Assembly (NCBI GenBank): GCA_021186555.1
Contig: JAJKFL010000005.1
Location: 40,451,135-40,515,134, forward strand
From: Reticulitermes speratus
Lineage: Eukaryota > Arthropoda > Insecta > Blattodea > Rhinotermitidae
Length of the DNA: 64,000 nucleotides
Reading direction: 5' to 3'
Part shown: one piece after another, positions 24,510 through 34,979 of the stretch
Position numbering within the stretch: the first letter of the stretch is position 1
How the letters are laid out: each line of letters opens with the position of its first letter
Notes under the pieces: generated by a model
Database searches by the model: none
Told to the model about the DNA's origin: nothing
What the model saw: the letters and a program-made list of their open reading frames with translations, nothing else
Translations under genes and position numbers: made by a program

Positions 24510-26398
24510 TGTTTCTGTGTAAATCCCAGCTCAATAATCTTGGCGCCATAAAATTCCTGATCACCAGTAAGGAACAATCTAATAATGAAAGTTACTGCTC
24601 TTTGTATTCATTCGTTGCAGGTGTATGGCAACCAACATTTCAGTAATACAATTCACTGTGTCGTGAATTCTGTTCATAAAAATAACAATTAATATGCAAA
24701 TGTTACACGTAAAAGAGTACATATTTCTGGCTTATTCCGTTGCATAAATAGCATATCGAAAAATGTTATGAATGGTGAATATTTTTTGTGTCGATTAAGT
24801 TTTACGTATGACGAACAGTCCACATTAGAATGCAGAATACCAATATGTATATTTTATCGAAATTCGTTTAGACCTAGCAATTTTGTACAGGAAACGCGCG
24901 GGCGGACACACACACACACACAAAAACATCGCACTCACATTTTAATTTTATGTAGTTCTTGCTAAACACAAAGCATAACACCACACTGTACAAATTATGC
25001 TCAGGCAACAAAATTGCAGGCTGAGAAGATTTTTTCCACCGACGATAACAGAAAATTTGTGGTTTGCTTTACTTAGCTTAGCTTAAGCGAGCGACCTAAT
25101 TGTATCCTCAGTTCTCCCACCATGTCCAGAGCGTTCACTTGAGCACACAGCATCTTGGCAGCAGAGTTAAGTTCAATTACTTGCCTCTTCCAGAACTTTT
25201 TAATACAAACTTGTAACTTACGGCATTTCTTAAAGCTACAAACTTAAAAGTTCCTGCTGAACAGGTTCTACGTTGGAGTGACGTCATGTTTGTGAGTGAC
25301 GCTGACGTTCATAACTGTACATCCTTCAGAATGCATTACTTGTTTATAAGTTTCGCTCACATTGCATCCTGACGCAATCTTCACGTTTACGAAAAAACGG
25401 GTTCCTTTTCTGGTCCAAATTATACGCACACAATAAAATACAGCACAACAGCAGTACAGCTCAGTAACCAGCTGGACAGCAAAGTATATAACAAACAAGC
25501 TATGTAACCAAACAACCAAACCAGTACAAATAACTTGCCAGCCAAAACTACTAAGCACTAAAATCAAGCACTGATTAATACCTAAGTGAATAATAAACCC
25601 TCTCGCAATACAGTTCGAACAGTATTTGACACTAAAATCGAACTATTGGAAGGAAACCCGAGTTCTCTAAATGAGGTTCACATCTTCACGACTTGGTTTC
25701 ATAGCTAATGGTTCCATGTTACACTCCTATCATCATTCAGAGTTTCAAGAAGCAAGCAAAGAGAAGGAGGAAATAAAAAATCAAAGAGAAAGGAACTAAA
25801 TATGAAAATACAAAGAAATAATGGAATACGGAATAAATAAAGAAATACACCAAGAAACCCCAAAAACTAAAAAGAATGTGATATGTAAATATAAAATGGA
25901 AAAGGAAGAAAGACAGAAAGGAACGAATTTGCACATACTGAAAAGCATTACAAATGTCAGTTAGTAAACATATTCGTGAAGTATGGGGTTAGGGTGCGGT
26001 ACTGCAGATTCATTCATTCAGGGCGTTTTTTTTTTACTTCGGTTGGAGCCCCTGGTCCTGGCAGTAGCCATACTGAGGCGCGCAATATTTACACAGCAGA
26101 ACATATCCCGTCCCAGCGCAGTGCTAAGGACTCAAATATTGAAACACAGGGATGGTATTTACATTCCCAAATAAGATATGGCTCTGATTTTATGTGACGT
26201 TACTTGGTTGTATGCGCAACAATTTCTGTTGTCCAGCAGGTATCCCGAGGGAGACGACTTCGAATGCCTTACGTGCCTAGCCTGTGGGACATTCTGAGGC
26301 TTAATAAAAACGGGAAGTGCTTGACGAATTTCGATTAAATATGTTATCGTAAGCCTTTCCTGTATTTGTCGCGAAAGTTTAATTTTTATTGATTCCAA
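24510..26398. other. Unassigned AT-rich sequence
   Basis: A short (CA)n lies at about 24907-24921. No gene or dispersed repeat was recognised. Confidence 0.45.
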
Positions 26399-26620
26399 TG
26401 AAGGTAAAGTTGTCCCTCAGCTTAATTAAGCACCACGTTACAAATAGTTACTGGGAGCAGAGGCAGGCACTTTATGAAGGTGAGTGTTTAGATACAGGCC
26501 CAGGACACTTTACACCAGGGGAAACAGGGCCCAATAATCTTTCAATAAAATGCTAGATGAGCGCCAGGGCCAGACTGGAAGCAGTCGAGATGACCAGAAA
26601 TTCTAACAATCATAGCCTGT
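26399..26620 (-). mobile_element. SINE-B copy, strongly degraded
   Basis: Starts GAAGGTAAAGTTGTCCCT and keeps traces of the body (CAGGACACTTTACACCAGG, GCCAGGGCCAGACTGGA) but not the tRNA-like head. Confidence 0.5.
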
Positions 26621-26879
26621 CCAAAATTAAAATTTCACAAAAACTAAATGGAGGGAAAAGTTCTTCATACGCTCATAGCGGCCCAGGTAGTTAAAGTGTC
26701 AATCTCCACCCCACCCCGCTGTCGATTAACTCGCTTTTCCTCTCACTCGATGGTGCCAGGCCTTTCCTGAGAAAATGATAATCCATTAGCTGTTCAATAA
26801 ATTTAAGAACCCCGGCTATTCGTTATCGTGTTCAGAAGATCCCGCTGGGACCTATTTTGATCAAGTCTTATTCAGCCCA

Positions 26880-26945
26880 TGCCCTCAAACATTGTTCTTT
26901 AAGATTCAATTTAATATCGCCTTCGCATCTACACTTCGGTCAACC
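26880..26945 (-). pseudogene. RTE LINE fragment (EDNIK-type block), weak
   Basis: The minus strand reads CRCEGDIKLNLKE, resembling the [13 protein letters not shown] block downstream of the reverse transcriptase in RTE-like elements. Only about 20 codons match, so the call is tentative. Confidence 0.35.
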
Positions 26946-27034
26946 ATGTGACCCTCACATTCAGAATTTCTCACTGAAATACCGTACACATGTCTCATCT
27001 CTGCTATTAAAACATGTCCCGATGTCACCCCGTA

Positions 27035-27252
27035 ACATGCCATGAGCGCAGAGGGAGAGTAGAGGTATAGCTCTACTTATTCTTAAACTCGGTACTGGAT
27101 GGTGTTATTGGTTAATGCCACGCCCCGGCCACTTTACCCCAAGAAACAAGCCGGTTTGCAAGGACATGAAGAAAAGAAAATCTCTTGCCCCCAGCACGAA
27201 TCCAACCTTCCAGCCCGTAGCGAGTCGCTAAACCTGCTGCGCTATCCCAGTC
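27035..27252 (-). mobile_element. SINE-B copy, tRNA-derived
   Basis: GAGTAGAGGTATAGCTCTAC, GCCCCGGCCACTTTACCCC, a shortened middle, and a tRNA-like end (GAATCCAACCTTCCAGCCCG, TAGCGAGTCGCTA). Compared with 57707-57988 it lacks part of the central body. Confidence 0.8.
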
Positions 27253-27710
27253 GCCATGCTCTGTGCTCTGATCATAATAATATTGGTGGAGAGTAAAATG
27301 TATGGAACTCCTCACAGCGCATTTTATTTCGCTCTTTACGTTGAAGTCCCATATAACTTACGGGCCTAAATAAATGATAAGCTTATCGTCAAGAATTTGT
27401 CTGAGAAATGAATGCATTGAAAAGGGTTGTGGGCATATGAAAACCATAAGCTGTTATAATATAATTGCTCTGATTTCAATAAATTCACTGTATATCAAGA
27501 AGAGTGGTATGTACCATTACAAGGAGTTGTCGCGCTCCTGACCGATGCGCACTCGATTTGCAAGGCTGTGACTATCATATCTAGGCTACAGACCGAGCAG
27601 ATTCCATCCACACACGAGACCCGTCCTTTAAATAGTCACTGCCTTCAGGAGTACATCTCCCGTTTATACATTATTGTACAACTGTGTCAGTAACAGACTG
27701 TACAGATTTG

Positions 27711-27910
27711 AATCGTAGGACGATTCATGAATAATGAACTAAAAAGGATTTGGAAGGAAGAGGCCGTGATATAATCTTGGTACTATACTCGCAATAACCT
27801 GGAGGGTCTGAGGAAACCCACAATGACAGAACAGCCAAAGGTACGTCTGATATTCGAACTAAGCACAGCCCGAATACATGTCGAAAGCGTTACCGCCACA
27901 CGAAGCCGTT
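27711..27910 (+). repeat. Dispersed repeat E, copy 1
   Basis: ATGAATAATGAACTAAAAAG, GGATTTGGAAGGAAG, ACCTGGAGGGTCTGAGGAAA and CCCGAATACATGTCGAAAGC align with 39250-39430. I recognise the decoded pattern (N-E-x-x-R-x-W-K-E, G-G-x-x-E) from repeats in other insect genomes, but class and autonomy are unknown. Confidence 0.5.
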
Positions 27911-28700
27911 CTGTATTTTTTAATTTATCATATCACTTCTGAACAAGCAAATTAATTTCAAAACCTTAAAAGAAAGTCTGTATTCAGACGGATGTCGCCC
28001 GATTTATTTATCACTGAAACTGTATCTATTCCATAAGAGAGCAAAACAAAATTCATTTCACTAGCATATAATAGTTCCTGTGTTTACACAGTTTCTGATC
28101 TGGGTTTTTATTGGAAATAAACTTCATAGGCTTGTAGGAAATGAAACCGAGGCAATGCCAAACTGAGGATAAAATTTACTGCCAACATTTAATTGGCCTT
28201 TGTTTACAATAGCAATATTAGATGCTATAAAATACACATAAGAGTTTCAGTAATGAACGGGCAACTTACTGAAGCCCTTCACAATGTGAAGATGAACAAA
28301 AGACAGTGGTGTCTTAGCTACTATGACAACGAAATGACCATAGCCAAGACGACAATAAATTCTGCAGTTTATATCAGCTAGAAGCATAAGGTTTATCAAG
28401 AAAAGAATTCAGCGCGCTCGCTGGTTGACTGCTGCATTTTATGGGACGGAAATTTAAGATGTTACATCAACAGCGGCAGTCGTTATGGGGTTGATGTTAA
28501 ATTCGTGAGGCACTCGGATCAAATCTTAAGCAGAGTACCAGGTACTTTAACGTTCTACGTAGTTCTCCTTACGTCATTTCAAACAAACTTTCAGAAACAG
28601 ATCACTTTTAAACTATAGGTTCAGATGATTGCAAGTACACCGTAACATTGGTTCTGTTACTTTTATATTTCTATAATGTAATTTTAAACTTTTAATGTAT
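27911..28700. other. Unassigned sequence
   Basis: No gene or repeat family recognised. Confidence 0.4.
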
Positions 28701-28722
28701 CTAACCTTTGTATTTTATATGC

Positions 28723-28755
28723 CTCAAGATGGCCACATGGTTGGCCAAAAAATGC
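28723..28755 (+). other. Decayed hammerhead-like core
   Basis: CTCAAGATGGCC, an 8-nt spacer, then TTGGCCAAAAAATG has the same layout as CTGAAGAT-stem-loop-stem-GAAA in the foldback elements, with both conserved cores mutated. It could be chance. Confidence 0.25.
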
Positions 28756-28822
28756 AGGAATTCACTGTATTTATAAAACTAACTTTAGTGTAAATGAGTG
28801 CATTTGTTGGTAACATTATTGC

Positions 28823-28842
28823 GTATATATATATATATATAT
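28823..28842. repeat. (TA)n microsatellite
   Basis: A short pure AT dinucleotide run. Confidence 0.95.
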
Positions 28843-29049
28843 TCGATCAATGCACGGATCATGGATCATATAAAACACCCCGTTCGTTGCAATCCATTGA
28901 ATTCCGTCACATATAATTACCCCTAAATCCCGTGTGATAACGAAGGATTGTAGTCATAACAGTGACTGCAAAACAACATGAACATGAGTTGGCCAATTAC
29001 AGAACTAGGTAGGGTTTTGTCCTTATTTTAATAAACATATTTCTAACTC

Positions 29050-29465
29050 ACTCCATGGAGCAGAGTCCTTCTTGAGAAGCTAACAGGTCCTCCAGCTAGT
29101 CAAAAAGTTCCCCGCGTTTTATGATTGAACCAGAAGGTTCATTACCGCACTCACAAGGGCCCGCCACCTGTCCCTATCCTGAGCCATATCAAACCAGTCC
29201 ATGCCCCCATCCCACTTCTTGAAGATCCATTTTAATATTATCCTCCCATCTACGCCTGGGTCTTCCAAGTGGTCTCCTTCTCTCAGGTCTCCCCACCAAA
29301 ATCCTGTATGCACCTGTCCCTTTACCCATACGTGCTACATGCCCGCCCACCTCATTCTTCTTGATTTGATCACCCGAATAATAGTTGGTGATGAGTACAG
29401 AGCATTGAGTTCCTCGTTATGTAGTCTTCTCCACTCCCCTGTCACCTCGTCCCTCTTAGGCCCAA
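29050..29465 (-). pseudogene. RTE-type LINE tail, second family
   Basis: The minus strand gives [20 protein letters not shown], then [14 protein letters not shown], then after a frameshift [20 protein letters not shown], and [20 protein letters not shown] followed by [16 protein letters not shown]. These are the blocks that follow the reverse transcriptase in many RTE-like insect elements. The 5' part, including the polymerase, is missing. The wording differs from the family at 5.9, 10.2 and 14.1 kb, so this is a separate lineage. The frameshift near 29320 and the truncation make it non-functional. Confidence 0.85.
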
Positions 29466-29706
29466 ATAATAAATATTTCAATGAGTAAATATAGGCAAAA
29501 TTTAGAGAAGATATATAGGGAGGCAGAGGTAAAGATGCGAGTACTAAACTCAGCACTGGACTGAGTCTGGAGACCACATTAGCGTTACAGAACTTTACAC
29601 ACAGTATTCACTGAGTAGAAAACTGGGCGGGTCCCTGGGCACCTACTTTTACCTTATGAAACTGGTCGAGAGCTTAGCCGGCCCGACGAAAAGATATCAC
29701 AGTACC

Positions 29707-29709
<3 letters not shown>

Positions 29710-29751
<42 letters not shown>
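29710..29751. repeat. (GT)n microsatellite
   Basis: About 21 GT units immediately 5' of a SINE-B head. Confidence 0.95.
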
Positions 29752-29752
<1 letters not shown>

Positions 29753-30017
29753 AAGTAGCGTAGTCGGTATAGCGACTACGTTATGGGATGGACGGTCCGG
29801 GGTTCGAATCCCGGTAGGATCAAGATCTCTTCCTGTTCTCCATAACGTCCAAACCTGATCTGGGGCGCACACAGCCTCCTATTCGATCGGCACTACGGTC
29901 CTTCCACTGGCGTAAAGCGGACGGGGCTTGATATTTACCACTCGCCCTTCCATCTGGGGGTCAAGGTTAAGAATTGGTGGAGCTATACCTCTACTCCCCA
30001 TATACGCCGTAGCGGAG
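29752..30017 (+). mobile_element. SINE-B copy, tRNA-derived, head intact
   Basis: The A-box-like TAGCGTAGTCGGTATAGCGA and B-box GGGGTTCGAATCCC are well preserved. The body has CTGGGGCGCACACAGCCTCC and GGCGTAAAGCGGACGGGGC, and the tail GAGCTATACCTCTACTCCCC. The start abuts the (GT)n. Confidence 0.85.
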
Positions 30018-30735
30018 TGGAGAGAGAGAACTTTTATATACATATATAATGTAAATTTTCGTATAAATGACTACTTCATTACACAAGTAAATATGGCGTA
30101 AAGCAAAACCAATTTTAGATACTTAAAACACTATACAGTGTAAAGAAAATACTGACATTCGAGAAACTCGGCATTCATGTAATACGGCCATAAAATTGGT
30201 TCCTTCGTAATTAGCTAATTTCTTAAAACACATCCGAAGGTTCACTGTCGCTGAATAAACTGACAGCAATGATGTATCACAACGTGTATTTCCACACCTC
30301 CGTTTTGCAGAGCTCCAGACAATACAGCCGATATTTCCAGGTCGTGCCTATGATAACAGGCCGCTACAAAACATGCAAGATGATCCCTCCTTTGTCTTTC
30401 GTAACACAATTTTCCACTTGATACAACGAAATGTCTCCGCATGACGATCATCAGGATGGTAGCAATAATGATGATGGATTATGATTGATTAAAACATAAT
30501 GGAGTGTTCTTACCTCACAACAGCTGGTACGCGAGGGCTGGGAGATGAGTGAACTCACCTGCAACACAAGTTTACATTACTCACGGGAGGTGAAGGATGG
30601 CGGACGGATACATGCATGTTACAGAGGGAGATGGTAATAATTAATACAGCAGTAGGTCACACGGAATTCTCTTAACCTTTATGGTGGATGTTAGAAAGCA
30701 CTACAATAATAACTGACATGAAACACTAAAACTAC
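30018..30735. other. Unassigned sequence
   Basis: No gene or repeat family recognised. Confidence 0.4.
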
Positions 30736-30746
30736 AATTTAATCAA

Positions 30747-31009
30747 GCTGATCCCAGTGGCCGTGCGGTCTAAGGCGTAGGTCTGCAGCCGCTTGATTGC
30801 TGCGATTGCGAGTTCGAATCACGCTGCCAGATGAATGTTCGTCTCTTGAGTATGTTTTGTGTTGTGTAGGTAGCGACCTCTGCGACGGACTGATCACGCG
30901 TTTACAGTAGTGCTACCGGGTGTGTGTGTGTGTCTTCTGTGTGCTGTAGAAACCTCAACAATGAGGCGGCCTAGGCCCTATTTGGGCTGTTGCGCCACAG
31001 ACAAATAAT
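30747..31009 (+). mobile_element. SINE-A copy with 11-bp target duplication
   Basis: Head GATCCCAGTGGCCGTGCGGT, B-box GAGTTCGAATCAC, body TGTTTTGTGTTGTGTAGG and end TTTGGGCTGTTGCGCCACA, with a short A-rich tail. AATTTAATCAA occurs immediately before (30736-30746) and after (31010-31020), the mark of LINE-mediated insertion. A (GT)n expansion lies within the body at about 30920-30933. Confidence 0.9.
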
Positions 31010-31039
31010 AATTTAATCAAAGTACACGTGGCTGGCAGG

Positions 31040-31222
31040 AGAAGAAAGATTTTCTTTGCTAGAGCGCACAGATGGGAGTCTGGAGTCCACAAAGTCCCGT
31101 ACTCAGCTGATCCCGGGATTCTCTTGAGGTAAAGTAGCCAGTGCGTGCACTCACCTGAATATAATGCCGAGTGAAGAATATATGGAGCCATACCTGTACT
31201 CCCCTACAGGTTTTCATGACGT
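31040..31222 (+). mobile_element. SINE-B body and tail, degraded
   Basis: GCGCACAGATGGGAGTCTGG, GGTAAAGTAGCCAGTGCGTG, GCACTCACCTGAAT and ATACCTGTACTCCCC follow the order of SINE-B (compare 33.8-33.96 kb). The tRNA-like head is missing. Confidence 0.5.
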
Positions 31223-31837
31223 CGTGGTTACTAAACTACAGGGATACATTTTGTCTTCACCACTGCTTTGTTATTTATTGCACATACTAATCTATTACTG
31301 CAGGTAGAAACGTAATTACACTACAGATAAGACGCTGATTACTTCGTTAACTAGAAATACACATCGCGAACATGAAGATGTATCTACATTTTATTTATAT
31401 AGCTATATATATTGCTACGTGTCATTCTTTCGTGATAGGCAGCGCTCAGAACATCGTTATATTAAGCCTGTTCCATTTAAAATTACCACAGCTCGGTCAC
31501 TTCAGTGTAGCTAACAAACATCACCCTTGATCGACTGAATTCTATCTCCAAACACGTAGGTGTGTTTCTAATTCCTGAGCATAACCCGATTTCTTCAAAC
31601 GGACAAGCAATTAAAAACAGAGAAATGCCGTACTGGGCATTGTTATTTAAAGGAACTTACAATATACCTTAACTGTACCAGCACTTGTGTCAATCAATAA
31701 ACCCATACTAAGACACCTACCCAAGTTACTTCACACCAAGCACCTACTTCAAAGCGGCTTATCGCATAGGATGTTTCTAAATAAGTCTGCTTACATGTGT
31801 AACTATGAAGCTTGTAAATATTGTGGGAAAGCTAAGT
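31223..31837. other. Unassigned sequence
   Basis: No gene or repeat family recognised. Confidence 0.4.
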
Positions 31838-32057
31838 GTTGAGAAAGTTGTCCCTGCATAAGCCATGAAGGCATATGGGGAAATGATGGAATAACTGCAC
31901 TCATTCTTATTTTCGGCATAAGATTGAAGTGAGTGATCAGTTTCACGCCCCCCCCCCCCCCCCCCACCTGACTAGCAGAGCACAGCAGACTGGATGGGCT
32001 AAACAGGCACTCTAACGCTTGGGAGAAGAGAAAAATCTCCCCTTGTCGATCGAAGTA
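31838..32057 (-). mobile_element. SINE-B copy lacking the tRNA head, with poly(C)
   Basis: AAAGTTGTCCCTGCATAAGC then CATGAAGGCATATGGGG matches the SINE-B 3' end on the minus strand. A run of about 18 C (31948-31965) replaces part of the body. Ends near GAGAAAAATCTCCCC without a head. Confidence 0.6.
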
Positions 32058-32148
32058 AATAATGCGGTTTAGTTATAAATATTTATCACCCACTGCAGGA
32101 TAATTCGTACATAATGGGGTCCACTTTGACTGCATACACACGAGCGCG

Positions 32149-32298
32149 CACACATCCGGTAGGACTTCTCTGAACGAGCGATCAGCCAGTCGCAGAGGCT
32201 GCTACCTACACAACACACAACAAACACAAGAGACGAACATCCATGCCCTTAGCGCGATAGAAACCTATGCCTTAGACCGCACGGCTACCGTCATCGGC
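32149..32298 (-). mobile_element. SINE-A copy, partial
   Basis: On the minus strand the head GCCGTGCGGTCTAAGGCATA is present, but the B-box segment is degraded or lost. The body matches GTGTTGTGTAGGTAGC and the GACTGGCTGATCGC region. The 3' tail is missing. Confidence 0.75.
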
Positions 32299-32388
32299 AC
32301 TTACAATATACAAAGACCTACCTATATCAATGGTCTATGCTCTCATTTTACTGATACTACACGCATTACTCTGTCACTACAATCTGTC

Positions 32389-32668
32389 TTTTTTTTATTA
32401 TTTTTTTTTATTTATGGCTCGACAGCCTTATATGGGCTTGGGCCTCCTCGTTTCGTCGAGGTTTCATGGTCACATACATTTGAGACACACCACAGTCTGT
32501 AGGACTCCTCTGGACGAGGGACCAGCTCGTCGCAGAGACCTCTACCTGACATCACACAACACTCACAAGAGACAGACATCCATGCCCCCGGTGGGATTCG
32601 AACCCACGATCCTAGTAAGCGAGCGGCCGAAGACCCACGCCTTAGACCGCACGGCCACTGAGATCGGC
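32389..32668 (-). mobile_element. SINE-A copy, young, 10-bp target duplication
   Basis: A full-length minus-strand SINE. The tRNA-like head is GCCGATCTCAGTGGCCGTGC, the B-box GGGTTCGAATCCC, the body includes GACGAGCTGGTCCCTCGTCC, and the 3' end GGCTGTCGAGCCATAAATAA leads into an A/T-rich tail. ACAATCTGTC flanks both sides (32379-32388, 32669-32678). It is about 96% identical by eye to 56112-56375. The 138-codon plus-strand frame across it is not a gene. Confidence 0.95.
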
Positions 32669-32736
32669 ACAATCTGTCCTGTTCTCTCCCATAATTTTTT
32701 CAGCTTACAACTCTATTCACCAGCATCCTTTAAATA

Positions 32737-33701
32737 CGAGGGCTAGTCAAAAAAGAATGAGAATGAATTTATTACTCGGCAAATACGTTAGGCAGAGTGC
32801 AACTTGATATGGTCTTTTTCAAAGTAGTCCCCATCGAGCTGTATGCACTTGGCCCAACGTGTCTGCCAGTCCTGGAAGACGTGCTGGAACCCATTGTTTG
32901 ACATCGTCTTCAGAACCGCCTACGCCCTCTTCAGAACGGCCGTTGAGGAGGGCTAGTCAAAAACGAGTGAGAATGAATTTATTTTGTAGCACGCATTGAA
33001 CAAACGGTGATGAAACAAGTTGTAGTGTGAATTCCATCATTACTGGTGATGAAAGTTGGCTTCACCACTACGATTCCGAAAGCAAACAGGCGAGCACAGT
33101 CTGGAAATCACCCTCATCTCCGACGCCAAAGAAGGCCAAAGTTGTTAGGTCGGCGGGAAAGGTAATGGTAATTTCCTTCTTCGACTGCCGTGGAATGGTT
33201 TACCAACATGAAGTGCCCCCGCATACAACAGTTACTGGGCAGTATTACATGACAGTTTTGAAGATCCTCGACGAACACATCCGACGAAAACGCCCTGAGC
33301 TGCATCCATCTCGTTGGCGCCTACACCACGATAATGCACGCCCTCACGTTTCGAACGTTGTTGCCCAGTATTTAGCCCGAAAAAACATCGAATGTGTGCC
33401 GCACCCTCCGTACAGCCCGGACCTTGCTCCGTGTGACTTTTTTCTGTTTCCTCGCCTGAAATCGGAGCTGCGGGGCCAGCGTTTCGACTCCTCAACGGCC
33501 GTTCTGAAGAGGGCGGAGGCGATTCTGAAGACGATGTCAAAAAATGGGTTCCAGCACGTCTTCCAGGACTGGCAGACACGTTTGGCCAAGTGCATACAGC
33601 TCGATGGGGACTACTTTGAAAAAGACCATATCAAGTTGGACTCTGCCTAACGTATTTGGTGAGTAATAAATTCATTCTCATTCTTTTTTGACTAGCCCTC
33701 G
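32737..33701 (+). mobile_element. Rearranged mariner (DD34D) element with 214-bp inverted ends
   Basis: The element runs from CGAGGGCTAGTC (after TA 32735-32736) to GACTAGCCCTCG (before TA 33702-33703), as expected for TA-targeting Tc1/mariner elements. The first 214 bp (32737-32950) are the inverse complement of the last 214 bp (33488-33701), with 7 mismatches and no indels by eye. This repeats the transposase C-terminus backwards. At 32948-32985 a second terminal repeat, GAGGGCTAGTCAAAAACGAG, marks the original 5' end; it overlaps the duplicated arm by GAG. It is followed directly by the mid-transposase region, so the normal N-terminal coding part is deleted. Confidence 0.9.
33000..33650 (+). 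pseudogene. mariner transposase, N-terminally deleted
   Basis: The frame is open from 33000 to the stop at 33648. It has no ATG, and the first near-start is a GTG at 33027. From that codon it encodes 207 residues, against roughly 340-350 for an intact mariner transposase. The catalytic triad is complete: D8 in TGDESW, D102 in LHHDNARPH and D137 in SPDLAPCDFFLF. There are 34 residues between the last two, the DD34D signature of mariner cut-and-paste transposases. The N-terminal paired helix-turn-helix DNA-binding region is absent, removed by a deletion next to the internal terminal repeat, so the product could not bind its own ends. The reading frame has no stops, which suggests the deletion is fairly recent. 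The subfamily was not determined. Confidence 0.92.
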
Positions 33702-33709
33702 TAATTATG

Positions 33710-34000
33710 GGCCGGTATAGCGTAGTTGGTATAGCGACTCGCTACGAGCTGGACAGTCCGGGGATCGAATCCCGGTGGTGGCGATGTTTTCCGCACCCGT
33801 CCAGACCGGCCCTGGGGCGCACCCGGCCTCCTATAAAATGGGTACCGGGTCTCTTTCTCGGGGGTAAAGCGGCCGGGCCGTGGAGTTGGCCACCCACCCT
33901 CATCTAGTGCCAGGGTTAAAGAAAGAGTAGAGCTATAAGTCTACTCCCCTTCTGGGCCTTCATGGCACGTTCTAGGGAGAACTTTACCTTAACCTTTATC
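33710..34000 (+). mobile_element. SINE-B copy, full length, inserted beside the mariner end
   Basis: Head GCCGGTATAGCGTAGTTGGT (A-box-like), B-box GGGGATCGAATCCC, body CTGGGGCGCACCCGGCCTCC and TCGGGGGTAAAGCGGCCGGG, tail AGAGCTATAAGTCTACTCCC and GAACTTTACCTTAACC. CTCGTAA precedes it at the mariner end and recurs at about 34000, a possible short target duplication. If so, the SINE landed in the mariner's right edge. Confidence 0.88.
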
Positions 34001-34700
34001 TCGTAAGTCTTACGGACTATACGTGGCTATTTGCATCCAACTGGATGTGCAGCATATGTAGGCCTACATTCAGGAAAAGAAATTAAGTTTCAGTAAGCTA
34101 CGTTTGCGGTCAAAGACACAAATTGAGAAACTGAGGTACAGCTTTAGGAATAGCATTAATTCGTTTTGGAGATTTTAACTGGATTGTGCATTCACTCCGA
34201 GACCCCACAGCGTAAAGGTACAAAGAGCGTAGTTTGTAACAAACAATGCACAAAGAACGAAAAAGGTGTGACATTAAAAACGCTTATACACAAGCATGGG
34301 CGCTACGATTTAAAATTGAGGGAGAAGAATTCGCTGTTTGAGCGTTTAATGATGGCTGGGCTGTCGGCTGAAAATTAGGAATGCTTGCACCCTACAAAAG
34401 GGGGCGCCATTTACGGCGGAATGTCGAGTTCGTACAATTGAATTGTTATTGGGATGTGATCAGCCGCATTCAGTACTGCAAGATGGGACAAAGGAACAGA
34501 ATGAACTGGAAACACGAACAAGCTTCTGGCAATTTTAGCATTATGCACTATGTTATGTCGGTATGCAATATTTGTGTTACCATTTTATTATGTTCTTCTT
34601 TGGGCCTTTTCTCTGTTCAGCTTCTGAAAGTATAGCGATTCAAACCCATTTGATGACATTCCCTAAACTGGGATAAGTTTATCGGAAGACCCTTATCTAT
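34001..34700. other. Unassigned sequence
   Basis: A 70-codon frame (34166-34378) and an 84-codon frame (34381-34635) have no recognisable domains. Confidence 0.4.
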
Positions 34701-34979
34701 GAAGGCAAATGTAAAGCTGTCCCTGTCCACGCCATACAGGGACAGTCAAGCACAGCGCCACTCATCCTTAATCTCGAAGCCAGATGAAGGTGAAAGGTCA
34801 ATATGAAGCCCCGGACATTTTATCCCCGGGAAAAACCTCGGTACCAATTGAACAGAAGGCTTGGTGGGCCCCGGTCCGAATGCTTTGGAGAAGACGAAAA
34901 TCTCTTGCTACTGCCGGCATTTGAAATCCGGACAGTCCAGGCCGTAGCTTAGTCACTATACCGACTACGCTACCCCGGC
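34701..34979 (-). mobile_element. SINE-B copy, full length, diverged
   Basis: Begins GAAGGCAAATGTAAAGCTGT, contains the body CCCCGGACATTTTATCCCCG and GGTACCAATTGAACAGAAGG, and ends in the tRNA-like head (CGTAGCTTAGTCACTATACC, TACCCCGGC). Confidence 0.85.

Noticed and set aside
32330..32746. 138-codon plus-strand frame as a gene
   Set aside because: It lies across a minus-strand SINE-A and its flanks; the same peptide recurs at 56.1 kb only because the SINE does.
33027..33650. Intact mariner transposase gene
   Set aside because: Starts only at a GTG, is about 140 residues short and lacks the DNA-binding region.
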